Shown: positions 1 to 6,904, numbered from the stretch's first letter. The stretch is DNA of 7,926 bases from an uncultured Clostridia bacterium (GCA_946533615.1 CAMNBY010000123.1:1-7926), one strand, 5' to 3'. The notes: generated by a model from the sequence alone, not told the origin. Translations and numbers: made by a program.

Positions 1-44
1 CTATAAATATCCTCGATGCCGGCAATCAGCAGGATAATAACTAA
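1..44 (+). CDS. Possible 3' end of an unidentified upstream gene (partial)
   Basis: In the frame starting at base 3 the reading runs open from the window edge to a TAA at 42-44 and encodes only about 13 residues, ending in DAGNQQDNN. The stop overlaps the AAGGAA ribosome binding site of the next gene, the tight packing seen elsewhere in this cluster, and no promoter or terminator is visible before base 57. This suggests, but does not prove, that the cluster continues upstream. The other two forward frames also close within the first 55 bases, so the frame choice is uncertain. The fragment is too short to assign to any family. Confidence 0.3.
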   Translation, partial: INILDAGNQQDNN

Positions 45-56
45 GGAAGCGTTTTA

Positions 57-1262
57 ATGAACTCACTTACCACAAAGGCTCTGATGGTCTTGCTGTCGAT
101 GCTTGTCATACTCATGATCGCCAGCCAGATCTATTACAGAGTCAATGAGAAGCACAGAACAGAAGAAGCTGTGCTGTGTGATATAAACGAGAATATCCCC
201 TTTAAGGGCGTTGTGGTGCGCAACGAGACAGTTGTAAACTACTCGGGCGGCGGAGTTTATGAGTTCCTTTACAAAGACGGCAGCAAGATAACCTCGGGCA
301 ACACTATCGCAGAGGTATATCAGAACGAAACCGCTCTGCAAAACAAGCTTCGCGCCGACAGGCTCTATGCCACGGTGGATATGCTTGAAAAGGCTCAGAA
401 CCCCGGAACTTCACAGAACATTCAGCCCGACGCCCTCAGCGACCAGATAGCTTCAAGCTACAAGGAGATGATGACCGCCTCTGTAAACGGCGAGTTTTCA
501 CAGGTCGCAGAAAAGTGCGACGATGTCACTGAGGAGCTGTGCATCTATCATGTTGTATCGGGAAAGGTCGAGAATTACAACTCTCAGATCTCCGACCTGC
601 GGCAGGAGGCCGACAACCTCGCCAACAGCACAAAGATGGTAAACACCATCGAGACCGACGCGAACGGTTATTTCGTGTCTTATTGCGACGGCTATGAGGG
701 TCTTCTGAATACAGATAATGTGTTCTCGCTGTCAAAATCGGACGTTGACTCCATTGTCAGCGACAGCGCCGAGAGGGAGGTTTCTCCCAAAGCCATCGGC
801 AAGGTGTTTGATGACTATTCCTGCTATATCATCGGTGTTATCCCGAGCGACAGCAGGATAGTCAAGGACGATAACATCAATGTAATGACCTCGACCTCAA
901 ACATTGTCTACAAAATGAAGGTCGAGTCAATAGAAGAGACTAACGAGGAAGGGAAGTCACTGCTCATTCTGTCCTGCAACAGAATGGATAAGGATCTGCT
1001 GCTTTCGCGGGTGCTTTCTCTGGATATCGTTTTCGATAACTTCCAGGGCATCAAGGTCTCCCGCGAGGCTATCAGATTCAAGGACGGGCAGAAGGGCGTT
1101 TACGTTATACTCGGAAACGAAGTGACCTTCAAGAAGATAGAAGTTATCTACGAGGGCTCGGATTACGTTGTCTCTAAAAACACAGCGGACGAGGATTACC
1201 TGCTGCTGTACGATCAGATATTGTTGGAGGCGGTATCACAGGATGTCGATTCAGGAAGTTAG
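57..1262 (+). CDS. HlyD-like membrane-fusion (periplasmic adaptor-type) protein
   Basis: The 401-residue protein is predicted to be anchored by one N-terminal membrane helix (about residues 7-27) with the rest outside the cytoplasm. Residues about 47-90 look like the first half of a barrel-sandwich (biotinyl-lipoyl-like) domain, with GVVVRNE and a YKDGSKITSGNTIAEVY turn. Residues about 92-195 form a helical hairpin-like segment. DANGYFVSYCDGYEGLL (about 201-217) resembles the returning lipoyl half. Residues about 245-390 are beta-rich, including GIKVSREAIRFKDGQKGVYVI, typical of the C-terminal barrel of HlyD/membrane-fusion proteins. The start is ATG 57, preceded by AAGGAA at 43-48. Its 3' end overlaps yggS by 20 nt. 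No ABC ATPase, permease or outer-membrane partner is encoded here, and in a Gram-positive cell a classical tripartite pump is not expected. The family assignment comes from fold pattern; the cellular role is unknown. A cell-envelope or division-linked role is inferred only from its neighbours. Confidence 0.75.
   Translation: MNSLTTKALMVLLSMLVILMIASQIYYRVNEKHRTEEAVLCDINENIPFKGVVVRNETVVNYSGGGVYEFLYKDGSKITSGNTIAEVYQNETALQNKLRADRLYATVDMLEKAQNPGTSQNIQPDALSDQIASSYKEMMTASVNGEFSQVAEKCDDVTEELCIYHVVSGKVENYNSQISDLRQEADNLANSTKMVNTIETDANGYFVSYCDGYEGLLNTDNVFSLSKSDVDSIVSDSAEREVSPKAIGKVFDDYSCYIIGVIPSDSRIVKDDNINVMTSTSNIVYKMKVESIEETNEEGKSLLILSCNRMDKDLLLSRVLSLDIVFDNFQGIKVSREAIRFKDGQKGVYVILGNEVTFKKIEVIYEGSDYVVSKNTADEDYLLLYDQILLEAVSQDVDSGS
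1226..1230 (+). promoter_or_regulatory. Ribosome binding site for yggS, inside the HlyD-like gene
   Basis: GGAGG lies 12 nt before ATG 1243, within the last codons of the upstream HlyD-like gene. The same reading frame is open further upstream to an ATG at 1168, but that extension encodes an Arg/Cys-rich peptide unlike any YggS protein. The Shine-Dalgarno position and the family alignment therefore favour 1243. The spacing is slightly long. Confidence 0.7.
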
Positions 1263-1959
1263 CGGCGAGTTTGCATATATTGCCGAAAACTACAAGGAAA
1301 TAGTCAATAATGTCGAAAACGCCAAGGCGAAGTACCGTTCACCCGAAGAGAAGATACAGATAATGGCTGTCACTAAAACGGTCGAGCCCGAGAAGGTCAA
1401 TTTTGCTGTTTCTCAGGGAATCACGCTTCTCGGTGAGAACAGGGTTCAGGAGTATCTTTCAAAAAAGGATAGTTATTCGCCCGAGGCTCAGGTTCACATG
1501 ATAGGCCATTTGCAGACCAATAAAGTCAAGTACATAATCAATGACGTGAGCATGATACAATCCGTTGACAGCTTCAAGCTTGCCACCGAGATCAACAGGC
1601 TCGCGCTGAAAAATAACAAGACCATGGATATCCTTGTAGAGGTGAACGTGGGCTCCGAGGACTCCAAAAGCGGAGTTCCCGCCGCAGAAGCTCTCAGCCT
1701 CGCCGAGCAGATCTCGCTGCTCGAAAACGTAAGGATCAGAGGGCTTATGGCTATACCTCCCATAAATTGCAGCGAAGCGCTTTTTGAAAAGATGCAGACG
1801 CTGTATGAGGAGCTTTCTTCAAAGAGGCTCAGCGGTATGAGCTGTGACGTGCTGTCTATGGGAATGTCGGGAGATTACGAGACCGCTATAAAGTACGGCT
1901 CAAATCTTATAAGAATAGGAACTAAGCTCTTCGGAGCAAGAAAATATTTGGAGGTTTAG
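1243..1959 (+). CDS. yggS: YggS/YlmE family PLP-binding protein (PLP homeostasis)
   Basis: This 238-residue cytosolic protein belongs to the YggS/PROSC (YlmE in Bacillus) family, a fold-type III single-domain TIM barrel. It binds pyridoxal 5'-phosphate, has no established catalytic activity, and is linked to vitamin B6 and amino/keto-acid balance. Visible hallmarks are the PLP-binding lysine K45 in IMAVTKT, LGENRVQEY just after it, HMIGHLQTNKVKYI, the IQSVDS segment, VEVNVGSEDSKSGV, RGLMAIPP, and the C-terminal LSMGMSGDYETAIKYG...IRIGTKLFG block that binds the phosphate. Length matches the usual 220-240 residues. ATG 1243 gives the proper N-terminus; 19 upstream coding bases plus the stop of the HlyD-like gene are shared, implying coupled translation. 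In Bacillus the orthologue likewise sits immediately upstream of sepF. No key residue appears to be missing. Confidence 0.95.
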   Translation: MSIQEVSGEFAYIAENYKEIVNNVENAKAKYRSPEEKIQIMAVTKTVEPEKVNFAVSQGITLLGENRVQEYLSKKDSYSPEAQVHMIGHLQTNKVKYIINDVSMIQSVDSFKLATEINRLALKNNKTMDILVEVNVGSEDSKSGVPAAEALSLAEQISLLENVRIRGLMAIPPINCSEALFEKMQTLYEELSSKRLSGMSCDVLSMGMSGDYETAIKYGSNLIRIGTKLFGARKYLEV

Positions 1960-1963
1960 AGAA

Positions 1964-2452
1964 ATGAGCGTTATCCAGGGGTTCAAAAATATCTTTTTAG
2001 GTGAAGAAGACGTTGTTCAGGACGAGGATTACAACACAGTATATTCTGATAAAAAGAAAGAGACGGTGGATACTATGGCAACAACAAGCACATCTTACGG
2101 TTCTGCAAACACAACAGCGACTGCAAGCACAGCATCGAGCACTTCTTATTCAAGACCCTCGAGCTATTCTGACGGTTCGCTGAAGATAGTTCTTGCAAGA
2201 CCCGAGAAGTTCTCTGAGGTAAGCGAGATCGGCAGCGACATCAACGCAGGCAAGACCGTTCTGCTCAACCTTGAGAACGTTAAGAACGATGATGCAAAGC
2301 GCATTCTCGACTTTATCTCAGGCGTTGCTTATGCAAACGACGCCAAGATCAAGATGATGGCTCAGAAGACCTTCGCAGTTATACCGCGCAACGTTGAGTT
2401 CGTCGGTGACGATCTTATGAGCGAGCTTGAGAATAACGGCTACAGCTTCTGA
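1964..2452 (+). CDS. sepF: Cell division protein SepF
   Basis: SepF binds FtsZ polymers, bundles them into rings and tethers them to the membrane at the division septum in Gram-positive bacteria. The 162-residue product has the expected layout. A short N-terminal amphipathic segment (MSVIQGFKNIFLG) is the likely membrane anchor. A flexible linker at about residues 36-72 is almost entirely Ser, Thr, Ala, Tyr and Gly. The globular SepF (DUF552) core lies at about 72-150, with LKIVLARPEKF, TVLLNLENV, AKRILDFISGVAYA and KTFAVIPRNVEF matching the family pattern of beta-alpha-beta strands and the conserved Gly of the FSG/ISG turn. GGAGG at 1950-1954 is 9 nt before ATG 1964, and only 4 nt separate it from the yggS stop. 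Its TGA shares one base with the ylmH ATG. The lengthy S/T/A linker is unusually low in complexity. Confidence 0.95.
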   Translation: MSVIQGFKNIFLGEEDVVQDEDYNTVYSDKKKETVDTMATTSTSYGSANTTATASTASSTSYSRPSSYSDGSLKIVLARPEKFSEVSEIGSDINAGKTVLLNLENVKNDDAKRILDFISGVAYANDAKIKMMAQKTFAVIPRNVEFVGDDLMSELENNGYSF

Positions 2453-3228
2453 TGCGAAAAGAGCTTGCTTTTCTGGGCGAGCTTGACGACGAGGACAGTG
2501 TCCTTGTGAGCAAGGTCGCCGAATGGACGGAGCTCAGCACTCAGAAATACATAAACAAGTTTACCATGTTCCTTAATGAGCATCAGCGTGCTCTTTGTGA
2601 GAGCGTATTCAGTGCGCTCTGCTTTGACAGGTTTCGCTTCTTCGGAGGCTTTGACGGAGCTTCAAGGACGCTCTGCGGCATTTTTGCACCGTATCAGGAG
2701 CAGTCCGACGAGGCCTTCCCGATACAGGCGGTAAGCTTCTCTTTCAGGAGCAGCGACAAGCTGACGCACAGGGATTTCCTCGGGTGCATCATGTCCCTTG
2801 GGATCTCTCGCGAGACTGTTGGAGATATAATAGTCGGCGACGGCTTCGCGGTCGTTTTTGTGACGGGCGTTGCCGCCGACCTTGTTATGTCTCTTGAAAA
2901 AGTCGGCAGGGTAGGCGTAAAGGCCTCGCTCGGCTTTGACTTCAGCCTTCTTCCGCAGCAGGAGTTTTCCGAACAGGAGGCCTATGTCTCCTCGACTCGG
3001 TTCGATGCCGTTGTAAGTGCAGCAGTGCATCTTTCAAGAGAGAAAGCAGCGCTGCTTATCAAGCGCGGGCTTTGCGAGCTCAATTATACGAGCGGCATCT
3101 CTCCCGATAAAAAGCTTGAAGAGGGCGATGTGTTCTCCGTCAGGGGATACGGTAAATTTTTCTTGAGCAGTATAGGTGAGCCCACCCGCAAGGACAGGCT
3201 CCATATAGTTATTATGAAATATCTTTAG
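2452..3228 (+). CDS. ylmH: YlmH-family S4-domain RNA-binding protein
   Basis: This 258-residue cytosolic protein matches the YlmH family, encoded next to sepF and divIVA in many Firmicutes. In Bacillus subtilis YlmH binds the ribosome/large subunit and has been implicated in ribosome-associated quality control of stalled peptidyl-tRNA. The N-terminal region (about 20-80) contains the conserved RFRFFGGFDGASRTLCGIF patch. The family signature KLTHRDFLGCIMSLGISRE at about 103-121 is followed by GDIIVGD. The C-terminal S4 RNA-binding domain spans about residues 182-245 (STRFDAVVSAAVHLSREKA, then LIKRGLCELNY, then KKLEEGDVFSVRGYGKF). Start ATG 2452 overlaps the sepF stop as TGATG; no good Shine-Dalgarno precedes it, so translation probably depends on ribosomes terminating on sepF. 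The ylmG gene that usually sits between the two in Bacillus is absent. Confidence 0.92.
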   Translation: MRKELAFLGELDDEDSVLVSKVAEWTELSTQKYINKFTMFLNEHQRALCESVFSALCFDRFRFFGGFDGASRTLCGIFAPYQEQSDEAFPIQAVSFSFRSSDKLTHRDFLGCIMSLGISRETVGDIIVGDGFAVVFVTGVAADLVMSLEKVGRVGVKASLGFDFSLLPQQEFSEQEAYVSSTRFDAVVSAAVHLSREKAALLIKRGLCELNYTSGISPDKKLEEGDVFSVRGYGKFFLSSIGEPTRKDRLHIVIMKYL

Positions 3229-3239
3229 GAGGTAGTAAA

Positions 3240-4040
3240 ATGCTGACAGCTGATACGATCAGATCAAAATCCTTTGAGACAGTCAGAAACGGCTATGACC
3301 CCGACGCAGTAAAGGCTTTTCTTGCCGAGGTCGCTAACGAATACGCCGCTCTGGCTGCCGCAAATCAGGAGAATGAAGAGAAGATAATCAAGCTTGCTGA
3401 AAAAATAAACGAGTACCGCGAGGACGAAGAGGCTATCAAGAGCGCTCTTATCGTTTCTCAAAGAGAGTCAAACAAGATAATCAACGAGGCCAAGGCTCAG
3501 GCAAGAGACATGATCGAGTCCGCAAAGACCGAGCAGGTCAGACTTTCCGAGCAGAGCGCCTCCGAGTGCGAGAGGATCATACGCGAGCACAAGGAAAACT
3601 GCGCTAAGCTTATCAAAGAAAACACCGAGATAACTCAGCAGAAGATCATGGAGATAAGAGCACAGTACGACGACGAGAAGGCCGAGTATGAAAACCTCAA
3701 GATGGAAGTCAATATGTTTAAGTCTCAGCTGCTTGAGCTCTATCAGCAGCAGCTTGGCCTTATAATGCAGATCCCCGATTCCGAGGTAGATGAGGAATAC
3801 CTTGAAGAGGTCGAGTACGTCGAGGAGGAAGAGGAGATCGAGGAAGAAGCTCCCGCCGAGGAAGCACCTGCTCCCGCAGAAGAGGAAAAGCCCGCAGAGC
3901 CCGACAAGGACGAAGCCGCAGCAGCAGCCGCCGTCGAGACCAAAAAGGAGCATCTTGACAAGATACTCAACACAGGCTCGTTCGAGCCCGTTATCCCGAA
4001 GGAAAACCTTCAGGATCTTCAGTTTGGAAAGCATAAATAA
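3240..4040 (+). CDS. divIVA: DivIVA-domain protein (septal/polar scaffold)
   Basis: DivIVA proteins bind negatively curved membrane at septa and poles and recruit division, cell-wall or chromosome-organising partners. The 266-residue product starts with the DivIVA lipid-binding N-domain: LTADTIRSKSFETVRNGYD then AVKAFLAEVANEY, equivalent to the family F..x.RGYD..VxxFL pattern. A long coiled coil runs from about residue 35 to 175, rich in Glu, Lys, Gln and Ala heptads. Residues about 180-235 are a strongly acidic, Pro/Ala-rich tail (EEEEEIEEEAPAEEAPAPAEEE) ending in a six-Ala run. A short, less biased terminus (LDKILNTGSFEPVIP, then LQDLQFGKHK) may be a partner-binding peptide; that is inference. 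An ideal AGGAGG at 3227-3232 lies 7 nt before ATG 3240 and overlaps the ylmH stop. Position directly before ileS matches Bacillus. The size exceeds the roughly 164 residues of B. subtilis DivIVA because of the tail. Confidence 0.92.
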   Translation: MLTADTIRSKSFETVRNGYDPDAVKAFLAEVANEYAALAAANQENEEKIIKLAEKINEYREDEEAIKSALIVSQRESNKIINEAKAQARDMIESAKTEQVRLSEQSASECERIIREHKENCAKLIKENTEITQQKIMEIRAQYDDEKAEYENLKMEVNMFKSQLLELYQQQLGLIMQIPDSEVDEEYLEEVEYVEEEEEIEEEAPAEEAPAPAEEEKPAEPDKDEAAAAAAVETKKEHLDKILNTGSFEPVIPKENLQDLQFGKHK

Positions 4041-4051
4041 TTTATACCGAT

Positions 4052-4056
4052 AGGAG
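4052..4056 (+). promoter_or_regulatory. Ribosome binding site of ileS; start codon ambiguous
   Basis: AGGAG at 4052-4056 serves three in-frame ATGs at 4061, 4067 and 4073, spaced 4, 10 and 16 nt from it. The first is a little close and the second is well placed. The third gives MDYNKTL, which aligns best with the N-terminus of Bacillus IleS (MDFKDTL) but is too far away. The choice changes the product by at most four residues. The divIVA–ileS gap is only 20 nt, so there is no room for a T-box leader. Confidence 0.6.
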
Positions 4057-4060
4057 TTAA

Positions 4061-6850
4061 ATGCAAATGCCAATGGACTATAACAAGACACTTAACCTTC
4101 CTGTTACAGAGTTCCCCATGAGAGGAAACCTGCCCAAGAAGGAGCCCGACGCTATCAAAAAATGGGACAAGAACAGACTGTACTACAAGATGATCGAAAA
4201 AAACCTCGGCAAGCCTAAGTACATTCTTCATGACGGCCCTCCGTATGCAAACGGTGACATTCACCTCGGCACCGCCCTCAATAAGGTGCTCAAGGATATA
4301 ATCGTAAAATACAAGAACATGAGCGGCTTCTGTTCTGATTACGTTCCCGGTTGGGATACCCACGGCCTGCCTATCGAGCTGAAAGCTATGAAGAAGATAG
4401 GCGTTGAAAACGGCGCTATCCCTCCTCTCGAGCTCAGAAAGCACTGCCGCGAGTTCGCCCTTACATACGTTGAGAACCAGAAGAACCAGTTCAAGCGTCT
4501 TGGCGTCCTTGGCGATTTTGACGATCCCTATCTCACCCTCAAGCCCGAGTTCGAGGCAAGACAGGTCAAGGTCTTCGGTGAGATGGCTAAGAAGGGCTAT
4601 ATCTACAAGGGTCTGAAGCCTGTTTACTGGTGCCCCGAGTGCCAGACAGCTCTCGCAGAGGCCGAGATCGAGTATCAGGACGACCCCTGCTATTCCATCT
4701 ATGTAAAGTTCAAGGTCGCTGACGACAAGGGCAAATTCAAGGCTCTCGGCCTTGACCTTGAAAAGACCTTCTTCGTTATCTGGACTACCACCACTTGGAC
4801 ACTGCCAGGTAACGTTGCTATCTGCCTTGGCCCCGATTATGACTACACCGTAGTTAAGGCCAACGGCGAGAATTACATCATGGCCGAGTATCTCGTACCC
4901 GAGACTATGGCCAAGGCCGGCATCACCGAGTATGAGACCGTGGGCAAGTTCTCGGGCTCCGAGCTCGAATATTGCTCGGCTTATCACCCCTTCATGGACA
5001 AAAAGTCCCTCGTTATCGTTGGCTCCCATGTAACCCTTGAGAGCGGCACGGGCTGCGTTCATACCGCTCCCGGCTACGGTGTTGACGACTTCGAGGTCTG
5101 CAAGAAATATAGTGAGCTTGACATAGTTGTTGGCGTTGACGGCAAGGGCGTGCTCACCGAGGAATCCGGAATGTTCGCCGGCCTTTCCACCGCCGATGCT
5201 CACGAAGTCATCTCCAAGCACATGATCGAGACAGGAAATCTTCTCGCTACCGAGAAGATCGTTCACCAGTATCCTCACTGCTGGAGATGTAAGTCTCCTA
5301 TCCTGTTCAGAGCTACCGATCAGTGGTTCTGCTCGATCAACGATTTCAAGGAAGAAGCCATCAAGGCTATCGAAGAAGTACAGTGGATCCCCGGCTGGGG
5401 CGAGGATCGTATCAAGGGAATGGTTCGTGACCGTTCCGACTGGTGCATCTCCCGCCAGAGAACATGGGGCGTGCCTATCCCGATAGTTTACTGCAAGGAC
5501 TGCGGCAAGCCTATCGTAAATGAGACTACTATCGAAGCTATCTCCGAGCTTTTCAGAAAAGAAGGCTCCGACGCCTGGTACACCCACGAGGCTAACGAGA
5601 TCATTCCCGCAAGTGTTAAGTGCGAGTGCGGTTGCGGCGATTTTGAAAAAGAGACCGACATCATGGACGTTTGGTTCGATTCGGGCTGTACGCACGCGGG
5701 TGTTCTCTCCGAGAGAGAAGAGCTCACCTTCCCCTGTGACCTTTATCTTGAAGGCGCAGACCAGTACAGAGGCTGGTTTCAGTCGTCACTGCTGACCTCG
5801 GTCGTAGTAAACGGCTGCGCTCCCTACAAGGCAGTCTGCACACACGGCTGGGTTGTTGACGGACAGGGCAAGACCATGCACAAATCTCTCGGCAACGGCA
5901 TCGCTCCCGAGGATATAACAGATAAATATGGCGCTGATATTCTCAGGCTTTGGGTAGCTTCGTCCGATTATCATTCCGATATCCGTATTTCTAAGGATAT
6001 TCTTTCACAGCTTTCCGACGCTTATAAGAAGATCAGGAACACTGCAAGATTTATCCTCGGAAACCTCGGCGGCTTTGATGTTGCCAAGGATATGGTCAGC
6101 AATGATAAGCTTTTTGAGATCGACAAGCTCGCTCTTATAAAGCTGGACGAAATGATCGACAAGGTGAATGCTGCTTATGAAGCTTTCGACTATCACATCG
6201 TTTTCCATGCTATCCATAATTTCTGTGTAATAGATATGTCAAACTATTATCTTGATGTTATCAAGGACAGACTCTACTGCAACAAGGCAGGCTCTCTCAG
6301 CAGACTTGCGGCACAGACCACTATCTATAAGATCCTTTCTGCTATCACAAGGCTCGTATCTCCGATACTTTCCTTCACAGCAGACGAGATCTGGAGCTAT
6401 ATGCCTCATACCGAAGACGAGAACGCAGAGAGCGTTTTCCTCAACGATATGCCCGAAAAGAGCGGCATAACCGTTGACGATGCTTTCATCGAAAAGTGGG
6501 CTCTTATCTCCGCTATCAGAGAAGATGCCAAGAAGGCTCTCGAGATCAAGAGAGCTGACAAGGTCATCGGCGCATCTCTTGAGGCTAAGGTAACTATCTA
6601 TGCCGATGACAAGTTTGATGCTGTCAGCGCTTTTGCCGACGAGCTGGATGACGTGCTGATCGTATCCAAAACTATTGTTGCTAAGGGAGCTGACAAGGGC
6701 GAATTCAAGGGCGACCTTGAGGGCGTTACCTTCACCGTCACAAAGGCCGAAGGTGAAAAGTGCGAAAGATGCTGGTCCTATAAGGACTCTGTAGGCAGCG
6801 ATCCCGAGCATCCGACCCTCTGTGCAAGATGCTGCGAAGCAGTAAAATAA
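4061..6850 (+). CDS. ileS: Isoleucine--tRNA ligase (IleRS, IleS1-like)
   Basis: The cytosolic class I synthetase charges tRNA-Ile with isoleucine and hydrolyses mischarged Val-tRNA in its CP1 editing domain. At 929 residues it is the usual size of bacterial IleS1. Visible blocks are EFPMRGNLPKKEP (about 17-29), HDGPPYANGDIHLGTALNK (57-75, the HIGH region), PGWDTHGLPIE (96-106), editing motifs TTTWTLPGN (243-251) and GTGCVHTAPGYGVDDFE (329-345, including the conserved Asp), SRQRTWGVPIP (464-474), DVWFDSG (536-542), and GKTMHKSLGN (603-612, the KMSKS loop). Cysteine clusters occur at C191/C194 with C407/C410, at C478/C481 with C521/C523/C525, and at C901/C904 with C921/C924. The last is the C-terminal zinc finger of IleS1, and the others look like extra zinc sites as known in some bacterial IleRS. 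Both catalytic signatures deviate: HLGT for HIGH and TMHKS for KMSKS. Everything else is intact, so I call it functional. It lies 20 nt after divIVA and ends just before a hairpin. Confidence 0.97.
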   Translation: MQMPMDYNKTLNLPVTEFPMRGNLPKKEPDAIKKWDKNRLYYKMIEKNLGKPKYILHDGPPYANGDIHLGTALNKVLKDIIVKYKNMSGFCSDYVPGWDTHGLPIELKAMKKIGVENGAIPPLELRKHCREFALTYVENQKNQFKRLGVLGDFDDPYLTLKPEFEARQVKVFGEMAKKGYIYKGLKPVYWCPECQTALAEAEIEYQDDPCYSIYVKFKVADDKGKFKALGLDLEKTFFVIWTTTTWTLPGNVAICLGPDYDYTVVKANGENYIMAEYLVPETMAKAGITEYETVGKFSGSELEYCSAYHPFMDKKSLVIVGSHVTLESGTGCVHTAPGYGVDDFEVCKKYSELDIVVGVDGKGVLTEESGMFAGLSTADAHEVISKHMIETGNLLATEKIVHQYPHCWRCKSPILFRATDQWFCSINDFKEEAIKAIEEVQWIPGWGEDRIKGMVRDRSDWCISRQRTWGVPIPIVYCKDCGKPIVNETTIEAISELFRKEGSDAWYTHEANEIIPASVKCECGCGDFEKETDIMDVWFDSGCTHAGVLSEREELTFPCDLYLEGADQYRGWFQSSLLTSVVVNGCAPYKAVCTHGWVVDGQGKTMHKSLGNGIAPEDITDKYGADILRLWVASSDYHSDIRISKDILSQLSDAYKKIRNTARFILGNLGGFDVAKDMVSNDKLFEIDKLALIKLDEMIDKVNAAYEAFDYHIVFHAIHNFCVIDMSNYYLDVIKDRLYCNKAGSLSRLAAQTTIYKILSAITRLVSPILSFTADEIWSYMPHTEDENAESVFLNDMPEKSGITVDDAFIEKWALISAIREDAKKALEIKRADKVIGASLEAKVTIYADDKFDAVSAFADELDDVLIVSKTIVAKGADKGEFKGDLEGVTFTVTKAEGEKCERCWSYKDSVGSDPEHPTLCARCCEAVK

Positions 6851-6857
6851 AACCAAT

Positions 6858-6885
6858 AAAGGCTCTGTTTACCGCAGAGCCTTTT
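6858..6885 (+). terminator. Rho-independent-type hairpin between ileS and lspA
   Basis: A perfect 10-bp inverted repeat pairs AAAGGCTCTG (6858-6867) with CAGAGCCTTT (6875-6884) around a 7-nt TTTACCG loop, beginning 7 nt after the ileS stop. The T run after the GC part of the stem is just four bases (6882-6885) and is then broken by AAC. It is a plausible but weak intrinsic terminator, perhaps allowing readthrough into lspA. It could also act as an mRNA stability or processing element. This is the only structured intergenic spacer in the window. Confidence 0.7.
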
Positions 6886-6899
6886 AACGGTGTATAAAA

Positions 6900-6904
6900 A
6901 AGGA
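6900..6904 (+). promoter_or_regulatory. Ribosome binding site that sets the lspA start
   Basis: AAGGA within an A-rich stretch lies 9 nt before ATG 6914. An in-frame GTG at 6890 would add eight residues (MYKKGINK), but it lies 4 nt after the hairpin with no Shine-Dalgarno of its own outside the stem. ATG 6914 also places the first membrane helix directly at the N-terminus, as in other LspA proteins. Confidence 0.7.

Noticed and set aside
1168..1242. N-terminal extension of YggS from ATG 1168
   Set aside because: The extra 25 residues are Arg/Cys-rich, unlike the family, and this segment is fully used in another frame by the HlyD-like gene; ATG 1243 has the correct Shine-Dalgarno.
3790..4053. 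An 87-codon + strand frame overlapping the end of divIVA
   Set aside because: It is an Arg/Lys/Pro/Gln-rich out-of-frame reading of the GAG/GCC-rich divIVA tail with no binding site.
4041..4060. T-box riboswitch for ileS
   Set aside because: The gap before ileS is only 20 nt and contains just a ribosome binding site, so no leader structure can fit.
3468..4091. A 207-codon minus-strand frame opposite divIVA, Leu/Phe/Cys rich and seemingly membrane-like
   Set aside because: The hydrophobic look is the complement of the Glu/Lys-rich coiled coil and acidic tail of DivIVA, not evidence for a membrane protein.
4019..5695. A 558-codon open frame on the minus strand opposite ileS
   Set aside because: It is entirely antisense to well-matched ileS sequence, encodes no recognisable domain, and long antisense frames arise naturally from the codon bias of strongly coding genes. 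No separate promoter or ribosome binding site supports it.
6239..6856. A 205-codon minus-strand frame opposite the 3' end of ileS
   Set aside because: It covers the conserved IleS anticodon-binding and zinc-finger region in antisense and matches no family I recognise.
6868..6898. Possible promoter for lspA: TTTACC (6868-6873) and TATAAA (6893-6898)
   Set aside because: The spacing is 19 nt, the -35 match is poor and lies in the hairpin loop, and transcription from it would start at or after the lspA Shine-Dalgarno, leaving the gene without its binding site.
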